Part shown: positions 45,506-57,112 of the stretch, piece after piece
Layout: each line of letters opens with the position of its first letter
Position numbering within the stretch: the first letter of the stretch is position 1
Origin: Anolis sagrei
Taxonomy: Eukaryota; Chordata; Lepidosauria; Squamata; Anolidae
Assembly (NCBI RefSeq): GCF_037176765.1
Contig: NC_090023.1
Span: 25,493,366-25,557,365 of the forward strand
Direction: 5' to 3'
DNA length: 64,000 bases
Notes under the pieces: model-generated
What the model saw: the letters and a program-made list of their open reading frames with translations, nothing else
Database searches by the model: none
Told to the model about the DNA's origin: nothing
Program-made: the position numbers and the translations under genes

Positions 45506-45625
45506 TCACACAATGCCTAAAATATCAGTCAATGACTGAAATGTTCTGCAACTTGACAGGCTAACATTCATAAATGTGACATACAGATGTGGCAAGACTT
45601 CTATGTGTCTTTCAACATATGCATT
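45055..45625. repeat. Twice-repeated unknown element with TA/CA microsatellite
   Basis: A block with 'aaatcagtagatgacc', 'gacaggcttacagttataaa' and 'tgtgacctccaagtgtggca' near 45110-45190 recurs in altered form near 45525-45600 ('gacaggctaacattcataaa', 'tgtgacatacagatgtggca'). A (ta)n(ca)n microsatellite lies between at 45420-45510. Confidence 0.6.
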
Positions 45626-46132
45626 TTCACAGTATTATATTTTATTAATATTAAACATGCATTCCACAATTGTGGGATTTTCTGTGAGTATATTTTCATG
45701 TGTACACAATTTGAGTCCTATTTTTGTAGTTGTTTTTAAATGGTATTTTTAAAAGCCTGCTTTGTTAACTTTTTATATTAATAATTGCTTAAGTTATACT
45801 GTATGTCACAGCACTAGACTGCCTTCAGGAAGAGGAAGCTGTTCAAGAATTACAGAACTCATCCAAATAGCCCATAAAAATAAAGGGCTTGGAACAAACA
45901 CACTATACATAATTATACCATTTGTAAATGTGTTACCTTTGGGATTTGTGAGGTTTTGCCAAATAAATATTGTTTACTCATTGCTGTTAAAATGTTGATT
46001 TGGGAAGCAGTCAATTGACAGAAATTTGGATCATTTCTATAAAGCACTGTGTAATGAGTGAATAACAAATCATAATGCAAATCCTAATGCACTATTTTAA
46101 AAATGCCCAAAGCTCTGAAAAAATAATAATAC
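45626..46132. other. No gene recognised
   Basis: AT-rich, with no recognised feature. Confidence 0.35.
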
Positions 46133-46443
46133 AGACAATTCCTGAGCTATGAACAAGATAGATTCTGTAGGTTTGTTCTTAAGTTGAATTTGTATGTATA
46201 GTCAGAACAGATACATTTTAAGTGTAACTCCAGCCATGTGTGTGTGTGTGTTTTTGATAGCACAGGGAAGGAGTAACATCCCCGTTATGCTCCTTTTGCT
46301 GCCTGTGCCCCTATTCAGAAGATTTCACCTCACTTTCTGTCCCTGAAATTTGGAAAACATTTGCTCATTGTGACAAGGTCTGGTGATAAAGCTTTAGTGG
46401 AGACACCTTTTTCCCATGAAGCTCTTCCTGGAGTGAATTTCCC

Positions 46444-46445
<2 letters not shown>
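46133..46445 (+). mobile_element. Interspersed repeat, probably DNA transposon
   Basis: It carries 'ttctgtaggtttgttctta', 'cattttaagtgtaactcc' and 'ctggagtgaatttccctt'. The opposite-strand copy is at 42893-43275. The L2 tail at 46446 ends it. Confidence 0.55.
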
Positions 46446-46485
<40 letters not shown>

Positions 46486-46700
46486 TTTTTTACCCCACCT
46501 CCATCTCCCCAAAGGGACTCAAGGCAGCTTACATGGGGCCAAGCCCGATCAACAAAGTTTAAAAGTAACACATTAAAATACAAACAATAGTATAAAAGAG
46601 AATAAAACAACAACATTATAACAATATATAAAACAGGCATCAACCAATAACAATTCATGGCCGGAATCACTGGGGGGTAGACACAAACGACGGATGATGG
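46446..46700 (-). mobile_element. L2-type 3' end with (aat)n
   Basis: (aat)n at 46446-46483, then 'taccccacctccatctcccc' and 'gggactcaaggcagcttaca', the reversed L2 3' end. Confidence 0.75.
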
Positions 46701-47544
46701 ACACTCGAAATTCAAAACTAAAACAGAATAAAAACAGAATGGATTCTGTGCCATTATTATTTCACACACCTTTAATTCCATGTAATTGTAGTGTCTAGTA
46801 AAGCAATATGAGATATATCATGTGTGTGCACACACATGCATATCTATAATTATAGTTTATGTTCACTGTGTCGCATTTCTAACAAGATGTTGGTGTACCA
46901 TTGCTTTCACCATGTACCATATTATTTCAGCATGTACCTTTCTTATTCATATGCATTGTTCACAATCAGTCTTACAAAGCAATAATAAAGATGTACAAGA
47001 TATTTTCTGTTTGATTCAAAGTGGTACATCAGAGCATAAAGGTCTTGAGAAGGAATCACAATGGTCCCAATCAAACAGCTGAAGTTATTTGTAGGAGTTT
47101 CATCCAAGCCAAAAATTAACCAATCTATATTTAAAGAGAAGAAGAAGTTGTCTCTCTAGAGATCAGGAGGTAATGAACTGTTTCTCTCTGAGCAAGGTGG
47201 GCACATGATTCCTATCACAAAAGAATTAGAGAGAGAGAAAACAGATTGAAATAATTATTGTGAAACAGTATTATTGTATCCCAAAACTACACTTCTAGAA
47301 GTATGTAAAAGAAAGCAAAACTTGATGCTCTTTCAGTGCTGGCAAAATTAGTTTTTCCACAACATCTTGCAAAACCCCCAGCCAGCAAAGTCAAGGCTTA
47401 TATATTAGGAATTGTGAGAACTGTAGTCTAAAGAGAGACTTTCCCAAGCACTGACTCTGGCAAAGGATGAGATCTATAAAGGTGTAGCACACATAGGAAA
47501 CACATGGATCCCATTGTTCCCAAGGTGTCCCTACCCAATGTTGT
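46701..47544. other. No gene recognised
   Basis: AT-rich intergenic DNA with a short tg repeat near 46820. Confidence 0.35.
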
Positions 47545-48400
47545 GTGTATATTATTTATTATTATTTATTTATTTCTGTTACTTATACCCCGCCCTTCTC
47601 ACCCCCGAGGGGGGACTCAGGGCGGCTTACAAAAAGAAGGCAGAATTCGATGCCCATATCAAATACATACATATAAAAACAATTAAAATAATTAAACAAT
47701 TAACAGATTAAAACATCGATATATAACACAAAAGCACAATAGTAACAGTCTCACAGTCAGTGTTTTGAGTTCCATAGGTCCATTACGTTTCGTCATTATT
47801 TGCCCATCATTATGGTCTTTCTTTCTAGCTGCCAGAGTTTCCAAAAGCCTGGTCCCACATCCAAGTTTTCAGCTTTTTCCTGAATGAGAGAAGGGAAGTC
47901 GCTGATCTGATCTCCCCGGGGAGTGAGTTCCACAGGTGGGGGGCCACTACCGAGAAGGCCCTGCTCCTCGTCCCCGCCAGTCTCACTTGTGATAAAGGCG
48001 GGGTCGAGAGCAGGGCCTCCCCAGAAGATCTTAGGCTCCGAGGTGGGACGTAGAGGGAGATCCGTTCGGACAGATACACTGGCCCGGAACCGTATAGGGT
48101 TTTGTAGGTCAAAACCAGCACCTTGAATTGTGCTCGGAATTGGATCGGCAGCCAGTGGAGCTGGCATAACGGGGGTGGTATGCTCCTTGTATGCCGCTCC
48201 GGTGAGCAATCTGGCTGCCTCCCGCTGGACTAGTTGGAGTTTCCGAGCCGTCTTCAAAGGCAACCCCACGTAGAGTGCGTTGCAGTAATCCAATCGGGAT
48301 GTGACAAGAGCATATACCATGTAACACCCTGTGTTATATACCATGTAACACCCTGTGTTATGGGTTGTCAAGACAGCATACAATAAAATCAATGTAAGCA
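47545..48400 (-). mobile_element. L2 LINE, 3' part
   Basis: Minus frames give ALVTSRLDYCNALYVGLPLK, KLQLVQREAARLLTGA, VLTYKTLYGSGPVYLSERIS, RSLRSSGEALLSTPP and RAFSVVAPHLWNSLPGEIRS, the L2 reverse transcriptase C-terminus in order. A short frameshift separates two of the stretches. The 3' tail is at 47560-47640. A 23-bp unit, 'taccatgtaacaccctgtg' with its neighbours, is tandemly doubled at 48315-48361. Confidence 0.92.
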
Positions 48401-49535
48401 GTTTAAAATAAATGAAATAGACCGATACTGTTTATTTAAACAGCAGAAATTTATTTGATTTGTAATACACTTTTCACCAAAGGGTGAAATATCAGTATAT
48501 TCCATTAAAGACAAGGACTAAAACATTACAATACAAATATTAATAAAATAAAATCCCCAACATCCCCCCTGTCACTATCTGTCTCAGCAATCTCAAGTAT
48601 AACTGAGCATCTTAATCTGGCAAGTCAAAGGAGCTATGCAACTCCTTAGGCACACAAGCAAGTTCCTCCTCCAGTTGGACATCCAAAAGAAAACCATTCT
48701 ACTGATGTGAAGCCAGTTCTTGAAAAGCTCATAACCTTGAGAAAGCTATGTGTGTTGGTGGAACAGGCAATAGCTCTTAGCCTGAAGATCTTAAATTCCT
48801 AGATGGTACATGCCATGCTAGTGGAGCTGCCAGGTGCTGTGGGAGATCAAAGCATAGAGCCTTAAATACCAGACCAAAGTTTTAAAATAGACCCTGGTCT
48901 GAAATGGTAGCCAGTGAAGGGATCTATGAGGACAAGAGGCATGTGAACATTTAGGGAGTTTTAAAACAAGCTGTACAGTACTATATTTAAATCAAAGGAA
49001 GAAAAAAGCAGGAATGCAAACTGCCAGTGAGATAACCAAGGCCTGGACAAGCAAATGGTCAGTCACAATGATCAAAAACCTGTGGATCCTATTTTCAAAA
49101 GATAGAAATTGCCTGCCTTTGTTGTCACTCCAGTTAAAGGAAACAGGGACAATTGTGTATTTAGCAGATCACCAAGGTTCCTGTCAATTGAGATAAGGAC
49201 CACTCTCAACCCAGTAAACATAGTGTAGGACATGAAAGGGGATTCTTCATGGTCAGGCTGTAACACCAAGATCTCCTTGTCGCTTAAGGGCTGAGAAGGG
49301 CGGTATACAGATATAGTAAATAATAAAATAAATAAAGTGGTCCCTGGTCAAAGTGTTCCTTGGCCAAGTGGTCCCTGGTCAAAAAAAAAAAGCTTGGGAA
49401 CCACTGCTATAGACAATGTTATAAATATAATAATGTTTTGATGACATGAGATGTTACACATGTATATGCTAGTTTCTTAAATTTTATATAGTTCCATGAA
49501 GAATGCTTGAGACCACTCATCGACCAAGACGTATC
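48401..49535. other. No gene; possible old LINE and a tail
   Basis: 48425-48960 has phrases such as 'ggtagccagtgaaggg' that resemble 3' parts of an old LINE, not resolved. 49285-49345 is a plus-strand L2-type tail ('gagaagggcggtatacag'). Confidence 0.4.
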
Positions 49536-49539
49536 AGGC

Positions 49540-49875
49540 AACATATATAGGTGACACAATAGCCTTCTTTAAATATTTGAAGAGGTGTTGTATTAAAAAT
49601 GGATCTGCTTGTTTTCTGTTGCTTCTGAGACACGTTGCAAAGGATTCAAAGTACAGGGAAAGTGATTCCACCTAAACAGTAGGAAGAACATCCCAGCACT
49701 GAGAGCTGTTGAACAGCGGGATAACTAAGTGTCCAGTGGAGACTCTTCCTTTGTAAATAGAGGCTGGTTGAGCATATTTTGGGAATGGTTACACAATATA
49801 TTCCTGTATTGCAGGGGGTTGTACTAATTGTCCTTCTGGGTTCTTTTAATTCTATTATCCTGTGATCCTAACCTT
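49540..49875 (+). mobile_element. Old CR1 3' end
   Basis: 'gtgattccacctaaacagt', 'cactgagagctgttgaac' and 'gcagggggttgtactaattg' match the CR1 3' end order with many changes. Confidence 0.7.
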
Positions 49876-50034
49876 TTCAACTGATTAACAAAAACTCAAA
49901 AACTATCTTTTAAGAATCTTGTGGGGTCTTTTTTTTCTCCTGTGGATTTCATTAAATGCTCCTCATAGTATCTGGTTCACCAGATCATATCCAAATTCTT
50001 AGCTCACTGGGCCAGCTAACTCTAAATTAGTTCT

Positions 50035-50195
50035 ACTACTTCATCACACTAGAGAATGAATCCACTTTAAATCCAGTTTCCGCCTCCTGCAGAATTCTGG
50101 AGTTTGTAGTTTAGTGAGGCTGTTAAAAGCTCCTCCCTAATACAAACCCCAGAATTCTGCTGGAGGGAGCAACTGGATTTAAAGTGAATGTAGCA
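50035..50195. mobile_element. Palindromic MITE, 'cttcatcacac' family
   Basis: 'cttcatcacactagagaatg' and 'gcagaattctggagtttg' with partner 'caaaccccagaattctgc'. Confidence 0.7.
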
Positions 50196-50790
50196 ACTTT
50201 ATGATGCTACATTAGAATATTTTCACATATAAAAACAAATAAACCAAACAAGGCAAATATTGTCTGAGAGGAAGTGAAAGGGGGGAACAAAAAATAACTA
50301 TGAAGCCCAAATCAGATGCACACATTTTAAAGAAAATGTATTCTATTTTTTTCACAAAATAGAAGTGGGAGAGTTATTGTACTCTTAGGAATTTCAAGGA
50401 AGCTCAGATAAAGTTTATGACCTGTGTCTTCATCAACTAACTACTGTTTCTACTGAAAGCAATAACAATCTAAAATGTAAATAAAGGGTCAATGTGACTC
50501 CTTTTTACTTGGTCTTTGCTTAGTACTTTTACTTTATGACTTAATGACGGTTGCTTCAGGATTAGCCAACACATTTCCAGTGTTCTCTTTTCATTTACTA
50601 ATATATGTCATAAGCAGTTACTCAAAATGCTATAATTTATAAGCTGCATACATGGTTTGGGGCCATGTTATGTTATGAGCGAGGTGTGGACAGGCACTGT
50701 ATTATTAAATATACTTCTATCTTCATGTCATTGATTCCTCCATACTTGAACCCAAGTAAGAAAGTAGTCAAATCTACCCTTCAGAAGTAT
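50196..50790. other. No gene recognised
   Basis: AT-rich, with no recognised feature. Confidence 0.35.
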
Positions 50791-50794
50791 TTAG

Positions 50795-50990
50795 CAGTTG
50801 TTGTGTGCTTTCAAGTCATAACTGTTACAAGGTATGTGTGCTTTGCAAATTCTGTTTAGAGGGTTGCCATTGCCCTGAGGCTGAGAGAGTGTGTGTCTTG
50901 CCCAGGGTCACCCAGTGGATTTCCATGGCCAAGCAGATATTTGAACCCTGGTCTCCCAGAATTACAGTATGGTAGAAACCAAAAAGGAGG
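50795..50990 (+). mobile_element. MIR/CORE-type SINE
   Basis: 'gttgttgtgtgctttcaagt' begins it. The core 'cttgcccagggtcacccag' and 'atatttgaaccctggtctcc' follow, the typical MIR/CORE order. Ancient. Confidence 0.7.
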
Positions 50991-51034
50991 GTTAAGGCAT
51001 GTTTGACCCATGCTCTATCAAAAGTTGTGGTGAT

Positions 51035-51135
51035 GTCAATTTATATTTATTTATTTATTTATTTATTTATTTACCTTGCTTATATACCGCTGTTCTCAGC
51101 CCGAAGGCAACTCACAACAAAAGATTTGTAGAACA
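51035..51135 (-). mobile_element. L2-type 3' tail with (attt)n
   Basis: (attt)n at 51042-51073, then 'tatataccgctgttctcagc'. Confidence 0.55.
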
Positions 51136-51269
51136 ATAATCATGGATTTTGGTCTACCAGTGGAAAATTGACTTATATGTACAAAAATAACTAATTGTTA
51201 GACTATTGGATCTTTCAGGGTGAGATAGATAAGGGCTGCCACTTTAATGTCCTGTTTGCAGCTTTTCTA

Positions 51270-51435
51270 AGGACCTCATCACACTAGAGGATGAATCCAT
51301 TTTTAACCCAGTTGCTGCCTGTTGCAGAATTCTGGGCTTTGTAGTTTAGGGAGGAGCCTTTAACAGTCTCACTAAACTACAAACCCCAGAATTCTGCAGG
51401 AGGCAGAAACTGGATTGAAAGTGGATTCATTCCAG
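51270..51435. mobile_element. Palindromic MITE, 'cttcatcacac' family
   Basis: 'cctcatcacactagaggatg', 'cagaattctgggctttg' and the partner 'aaaccccagaattctgc'. Confidence 0.7.
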
Positions 51436-51440
51436 CTTTT

Positions 51441-52380
51441 GCTGGAAAAAATCATGTCAGGTTAGATACGTTCACATTCTTCACCAGATCCAGAAAGACA
51501 CTTATTATGTTCTTAGACCTACAGTGATGATCAGGACAAGTTACAAAAGTCTGTATATGGGTGTGGGTATCCCATAGACCTTTCCACATATTCTGTCCGT
51601 TCACATTATAGTATTTCTTCCAGTATCCCATTTTCTTCTCACATGAAACCTTTTTTCCTCTTACATTTTTGTATTGTCCACTTTTGTTACTTCTGTGTCA
51701 TTCTCCATCTTTATGTCATCTTTTCTCTTTTTCTTTTTTCTCTCCCTCCTGATTTATACTCATCACTTTCTGTCCTCAACTTTTCAAAGAGCGTCCTTTT
51801 AAAAATCCCCACGGGATATTCACTAGCAACAAAGTATCTCACTTCTTTAATGTTTGAGCTGGCACTTCAGTCAATGATTAAACCACGGCTCTTCCTCCTT
51901 GCTCTAGTGTGCTAAGAATAAAAGTTATCTCAATATCTGTGGTATTGGATAAAGCAGCATATGATTATATGTCGGTACACCTTTGTAATTCTGCATTACT
52001 GCTCTTGTTTAATTTTCATTTTTAGCACAATTTCAGTATTAAAAACAAAAAAAGGCAAAGACATGTTAAAATAAAAAAGAAATGACTCTCAAAAGTGCTG
52101 TCCAAGGTGCTGAATAAAATAATTTCAGAATCCCAAGTAGGTCCGTTGAGTCAAATATTCTGTGTAAGTTTCCCACCTGATTGAGATCAGAGCAACAAGA
52201 TTTCAAAGGGGTGATATGAGACCGTAATGTCCCATCAGCCCAGTTGAAGCTAACTGCTATTGGGTTCCTTCATTCTGAGAAGTCATGGTGCCAATAATGC
52301 TTGGAGAATAGTTAGAGCCATGCCAAGATATTATACTACCAGAGCCAGATAATAATCTATAAACACACACACATTTAAGT
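51441..52380. other. No gene recognised
   Basis: AT-rich. A 90-aa frame at 51643-51915 is Phe/Leu-rich, starts in a T/C-rich stretch and shows no motif. Confidence 0.35.
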
Positions 52381-52382
52381 AT

Positions 52383-52845
52383 TGTATTTACTCAAATCTA
52401 ATGTTCATCTTTTTTGGCTGAATTACCTCACCAAAATTAGGGTGCACATTAGATTCATGTAATACAGTAATTTTAGTGCTGTGCCCAAGCAAAAGGGGAA
52501 GCTGCTTCAGAGGTGCCTGGAGCTCCTATTTGAGGGCTGTCACCTCAAATTTAATTGCCATGGCTCAGTGCTATGTGATCCTGGGATCTGTAGTTTAGTG
52601 AGGCATCTGCATTCTTTGGCAGAGAAAGCTCAAGACTTTGTAAACCTACATGATTTCATAACATTGAGTCAGGGCAGTTAAAGTGGATTCATTCTACAGT
52701 ATAAATTCACACCAAGGTTTTCCTTTCAATCACTGGAAGCTTTGGTATTCCAACACTTTTGTTATTAAAGAATGAATTCTAAGCATGCAACTCAGATGCA
52801 TACCTTTTTGGCCAATTTACAAGAGTGCATTTTATAATAGGGGTA
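52383..52845. mobile_element. Two interleaved MITEs
   Basis: 'tatttactcaaatctaatg' with 'gggtgcacattagattc' is one short palindrome (52383-52470). 52540-52720 is the 'gccatggctcagtgctatg' family. A further arm ('gagtgcattttataatagg') follows at 52820. Confidence 0.5.
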
Positions 52846-53261
52846 GTATTTTACCTACCCTTGTTAAACATTCATAGGAACAATCTTAGCGTATATTTTC
52901 CTTCCTGTAGGCGTCATCTGAACTGTTATATGCAAGTCTCAATTGATTGTTAATGTTCTTTATCTATCACTGAACTTTAATGAAATTCTTCAAATATTCA
53001 CAAAGTGAATATTTTCAAGAAGGCTTTATTGCCATTGCCAAGAGTAGGTAGGAAATGGCTGAACAGTTTGTAACAGATTTATATCTCAAGACACAGAAAT
53101 CTTACAGATGTTTGTTCTATTCTTGCCCACACAAATTTTATTTCAGAATCAGTTTATTTTCCATGTCAATTTGTTTACTCCATTGTCCACCTCAAGTAAA
53201 AAGTGACAAATCATATTATACTCAAATTGTATACAAGACTATTTGGATGGATCTCCTGATC

Positions 53262-53561
53262 ATAGAATCATCAAATCAAAGAGTTGGAAGAGACCTCATG
53301 GGCCATCCAATCCAACCCCCTGCCAAGAAGCAGGAATATTGCATTCAAATCACCCCTGACAGATGGCCATCCAGCCTCTGCTTAAAAGCTTCCAAAGAAG
53401 GAGCCTCCACCACACTCCGGGGCAGAGAGTTCCACTGCTGAACGGCTCTCACAGTCAGGAAGTTCTTCCTCATGTTCAGATGGAATCTCCTCTCTTGTAG
53501 TTTGAAGCCATTGTTCCGCATCCTAGTCTCCAAGGAGGCAGAAAACAAGCTTGCTCCCTCC
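53262..53561 (-). mobile_element. CR1 LINE 3' end
   Basis: The minus frame reads [40 protein letters not shown] and [19 protein letters not shown], the CR1 C-terminus. The left end carries 'catagaatcatcaaatcaaa'. It is truncated at the fold-back at 53527-53603. Confidence 0.93.
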
Positions 53562-53603
53562 TCCCTGTGGAGGGAGCAAGCTTGTTTTCTGCTTCCTTGG
53601 AGA
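53527..53603. repeat. 35-bp CR1 fold-back (inverted repeat)
   Basis: Arms at 53527-53561 and 53569-53603 are complementary at 34 of 35 positions, with a 7-base loop tccctgt. Both arms are CR1 sequence ('cagaaaacaagcttgc'). Confidence 0.95.
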
Positions 53604-53617
53604 TTCTATGATGTGAA

Positions 53618-53900
53618 TCATAGAATTTGAAGAGACCCTGAGGTCTATTTAGTCTTATTTCCTCCCAGGCAGGAAAAGACCACTAAAGCACTCCTGAAAG
53701 ATGACCATCCAAACTCTGTTTAATACCCTCTCTTTTTTAAATACCACCAATGAAGAAAAATCGACCAGCCCCTAAGGCAATCCACTCCACTGTAGAACAA
53801 CTCATAACATCAAGTTCTTCCTAAAGTTTAGACAGAATCTTTTTTCTTGTAATTGGAATCCATTGATTATTTTCTTCTTCAGGACATGCTAATGATAAAA
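53618..53900 (-). mobile_element. Older CR1 3' end
   Basis: 'aatcatagaatttgaagag', 'gatgaccatccaaactctg' and 'atcaagttcttcctaaag' are a second, more diverged CR1 3' end lying in the same direction. Confidence 0.8.
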
Positions 53901-53904
53901 CTGG

Positions 53905-54448
53905 ATTCTTTAATGACCTTCAAGAGGAAGTAATCCAACAAGATTATATAGGACATTCTGAGAGATGTGTTCCCAAAAGGTCTGATTGATATGGAATTGT
54001 TGCAAACAGTATAAGGGCATACAAAATTACAACAACAGTAGACAAAATTGGAAAGAAGTAATTCCCATTAGAAAAATTACAATTCAATAAATATGCAAGA
54101 TTTACTAGAATAAGAAAAGGCCAGAAAACTTAACAAGCAACAAGAGTAGACATAAGAGCAGCAGGAGAAATGAAGAATATTATCTAAAACATCTTATAGA
54201 AGATAGAGATCCATCGATCACATATAGAGTGCCTACGTTTTGTTTCAGCAGTTATAAAAATAAAAAATCAGTTTGTGGATGATTTTAGTGGATAACATTT
54301 TAACTTACTCATTTTATTATCCATACTCACAGACTTTATAGGTGTCATACATGAAGCCATGTAGATCGACTCCATATTATGGACTTTCTGCTTTTAATAT
54401 TGTGAATTTCTGGTCTTAATGTTAACACTTTAAAAAACTCTGTTTTTG
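53905..54448. other. No gene recognised
   Basis: AT-rich, with no recognised feature. Confidence 0.35.
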
Positions 54449-54456
54449 TTTTAAAG

Positions 54457-54591
54457 CAGTAGTTCTCAACCTGTAGATCTCCCGGTGTTTTGGTCTACAA
54501 CTTCCAGAAATCTCAGCTAGTTTACCAGCTGTTAGGATTTCTGGGAGTTGAAGATCAAAACATCTGGGGACCCATAGGTTTAGAATCACTG
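54457..54591. mobile_element. hAT MITE with exact target duplication
   Basis: The flanks are identical, ttttaaag at 54449-54456 and 54592-54599. The ends CAGTAGTTCTCAACCTGT and (reverse) CAGTGATTCTAAACCTAT are inverted repeats of the 'gacttcaactccca' family. Confidence 0.9.
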
Positions 54592-54599
54592 TTTTAAAG

Positions 54600-55195
54600 T
54601 TTTAGGTGTAATGCAGCCTGGTGAAGATCGGAATCTGTCCCAAGAAGTCTTTCGACAGTCTTCACAAATCTGATATTCTGCAGGTTGTATGGATGGGAGA
54701 GAAATCAGCACTGTTATCTTGAATAAGTGTTTGAAGATCACTGTGTCTTCTGCTACTTGGGAAAGAGAAAAAATGAGGCCAACTGCTCTCAGTCAACATT
54801 TGTAGATGCTCCCTAAGAGACTTTGCACCCTGTTTCCCATGCCCCCAGTGATCTTGTGGTCATGACCCACAAAACCTGGCATCATCTAACCTGTGGAGGA
54901 CAGGCCTTGGCATCATTCAGTTGCTTTGGGCCCCAGCTAGGGTTACCAAGTTAGGACTATTCCAGGCACTGAGATTTCCATGCCAAACCCTATCTTGGAG
55001 TTCCTCATGAAATATATTTCATAATATATTTCAAAGTATTTCCATAGAGCTCCTAGCATGACCTGAGACTTTTCAGGCCTGCTCCCCGGGTATATTTAAT
55101 TTACCCAAGATTTTGTGAATTGAAATGTATGTGGACTTCATTGTTTTTGTACTCTCTCAGAAGCCATAAAGATAGCCAACCACACTCTATTTTCT
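54600..55195. other. No gene recognised
   Basis: No recognised coding sequence or repeat, except that the right end may be the beginning of the L2 copy that follows. Confidence 0.35.
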
Positions 55196-55680
55196 AGATT
55201 GGATGAGACTGAATGATGATTCCTGGTTAGTTGGAAGGAATACCAGGGAATAGGGATCCAACCTGTGTTGGATGAGGTTGCACTCCCTTTGAAAACACAG
55301 CTCCAACTTGGGGATTCTTCTTAATTCAGCTTTGTACCTGGTGATCCAGGTATCAGCGGTGGCCAAGAAGGCCTTTGCACAATTAAAACTTGTTCACCAA
55401 ATGTGCCCATTCCTTTAGAAGCCAGATCTGGCCACAGTGATCCATGCCTTAGTTACAGCCCATTTGGATTACTGCAATGATCTCTACATGGGGCAGCTTC
55501 TGAAGAACGCTTGAAACTTCAGCTGGTCCAAAGAGCTGCAGTCAGGTTGCTAACTGGGGTTGGCTATAGGGAGCGAACAACCTCCTTGTTGTACCAGCAC
55601 AGGTTTTGTACTTTAAAGGCATTTCCTCTGGTGTTGAACAAAAAAATCTAGAGAAAATTCCATAGCCTGGGGCAGCTACT
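55196..55680 (+). mobile_element. L2 LINE remnant
   Basis: The plus strand reads PLKTQLQLGDSS, then ATVIHALVTAHLDYCNDLYMG (with changes), then WSKELQSGC, corresponding to the L2 order LDYCN.LY.GLP...KLQLVQ. Confidence 0.72.
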
Positions 55681-55792
55681 GAGGGTGTATCTACTCTATC
55701 ACATTAATTTAGGTTGACCCAACTTGGATCAATGCTATGGAATGATGGAGTTAAGTTTGGTGAGGCACCAGCACTCTTTGGCAGATATTTTA
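55681..55792. mobile_element. MITE half, 'attaatgcagtt' family
   Basis: 'gagggtgtatctactctatc' and 'ggtgaggcaccagcactct'. Confidence 0.5.
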
Positions 55793-56650
55793 TTTTATTT
55801 TATTTACTTTATTTATACCCCACCTTTCTCCCTGAGGGGACTCAAGGCAGCAAATCGTAACACACTTTCATCAATATAAAACAAAGCAAATACAAAAAAC
55901 AGAGACAGGAGGCAACTGCAGAAAAGGCCCCTTCTCTCATTCCCACCAGCCATGCTTGAGATGGGGGCGGGACAATAGCAGGGCACCATCTGCCAACTGC
56001 AATACCTGAGTGGATTTGTAAAGGGAGATGCGATTGGCCAGATAATCTGGACCTGAACCATTTAGGGCTTTAAAAGTTGTAACCAGCACCATGAATTTCA
56101 CCCGGTAGCAAACTGGGAGCAAGTGAAGCTGTCGTAGCATGGGGGTGGTCCTCTCCCTGTACTAAGTCTGGCTGTAGATCTTTGTACAAGCTGAAGCTTC
56201 CAGGTGCTCTTTAAAGGCAGCCCCATATAGAGCACAGTGCAATAATCCAAGTGGGATATGACTAAGGCATGGATTACCGTGGCTAGATCTGGCATCTCAA
56301 GGTATCCAAACTCCAAAACTTTGGATGATCTCACCCAGGGGCTTCATGTAGATGTAAAACAGCATGGGGGACAGAATAGAGCCCCGAGGGACCCCACAGG
56401 TCACTGGCTAGGGGTCAAACAGGAATCCCCAAGCTCCATATTTTGGGTCTGATCCTCCAAGAAGAAACAGAGCCACTGTAACACAGTGCAAAGAACTTGG
56501 CAAATTCTTCACAATGGCCTGCCGATTGGTCAGGGATCCCGGTCTAAGTGACAGGGTGTAAAAGTTCTCTGACCACTCGGAACAGCTCTCTAGGATGATT
56601 CTTTGCAGATGCAATGTTGGTGGCAGCAAAAGATGTCTGTGCCATCTTCA
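55793..56650 (-). mobile_element. L2 LINE, 3' part
   Basis: Minus frames give GVPRGSILSPMLFYIYMKPL (RT), ATVIHALVISHLDYCTVLYM, KLQLVQRSTARLSTG, LVTTFKALNGSGPDYLANRI and the 3' tail at 55800-55850. Several frame changes. Confidence 0.88.
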
Positions 56651-56808
56651 TTTGACTCTTATGCTTCCCATCTAATGATGATAAATAGAGTTAAGCAATA
56701 TGGCTTTTTTTAAAAAAAAGGCATACACAGCTCTCCATTTAAATATAAGATTTAATGGTGGATAAATGAATGTCATAGAAACCTACATATATACCATTAT
56801 GTAAATGG

Positions 56809-57112
56809 TCAGTTCTTACAACAGAAGAATTTCACATCATTAAATGCAGTGTCATCCTCAAGATATTGTGGGATCTCCACCTTTGACTGGATCCCACATA
56901 TAAAGGTATTGACAGGGCAGCGAGGACTCCATGGGCCAAAATGACCCCATTCATGAGAGTTACCTTCCAGTATAGTATTGTCACTACATAAGAATTGGAT
57001 GTTGTTGGCTGCTGTGTCATCCCCAAACCCTTGGGGTACTTCTACTCTCAGAGAGAAGGACACCAGCTTGTGTGGTGATTTACACTGATGAATCTTAGAC
57101 CAAGCTCCCCAC
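56809..57112 (-). CDS. VMO1: VMO1 gene A, coding exon 3
   Basis: 304 bp after acceptor ggcag. It ends FFCCKN and TGA. Confidence 0.96.

Noticed and set aside
48315-48361. Start of a CRISPR-like or satellite array
   Set aside because: Only two copies of a 23-bp unit, adjacent with no spacer, in eukaryotic DNA.
51643-51915. 90-aa Phe/Leu-rich frame as a membrane protein
   Set aside because: It arises from a T/C-rich stretch and lacks any start context, homology or splice support.
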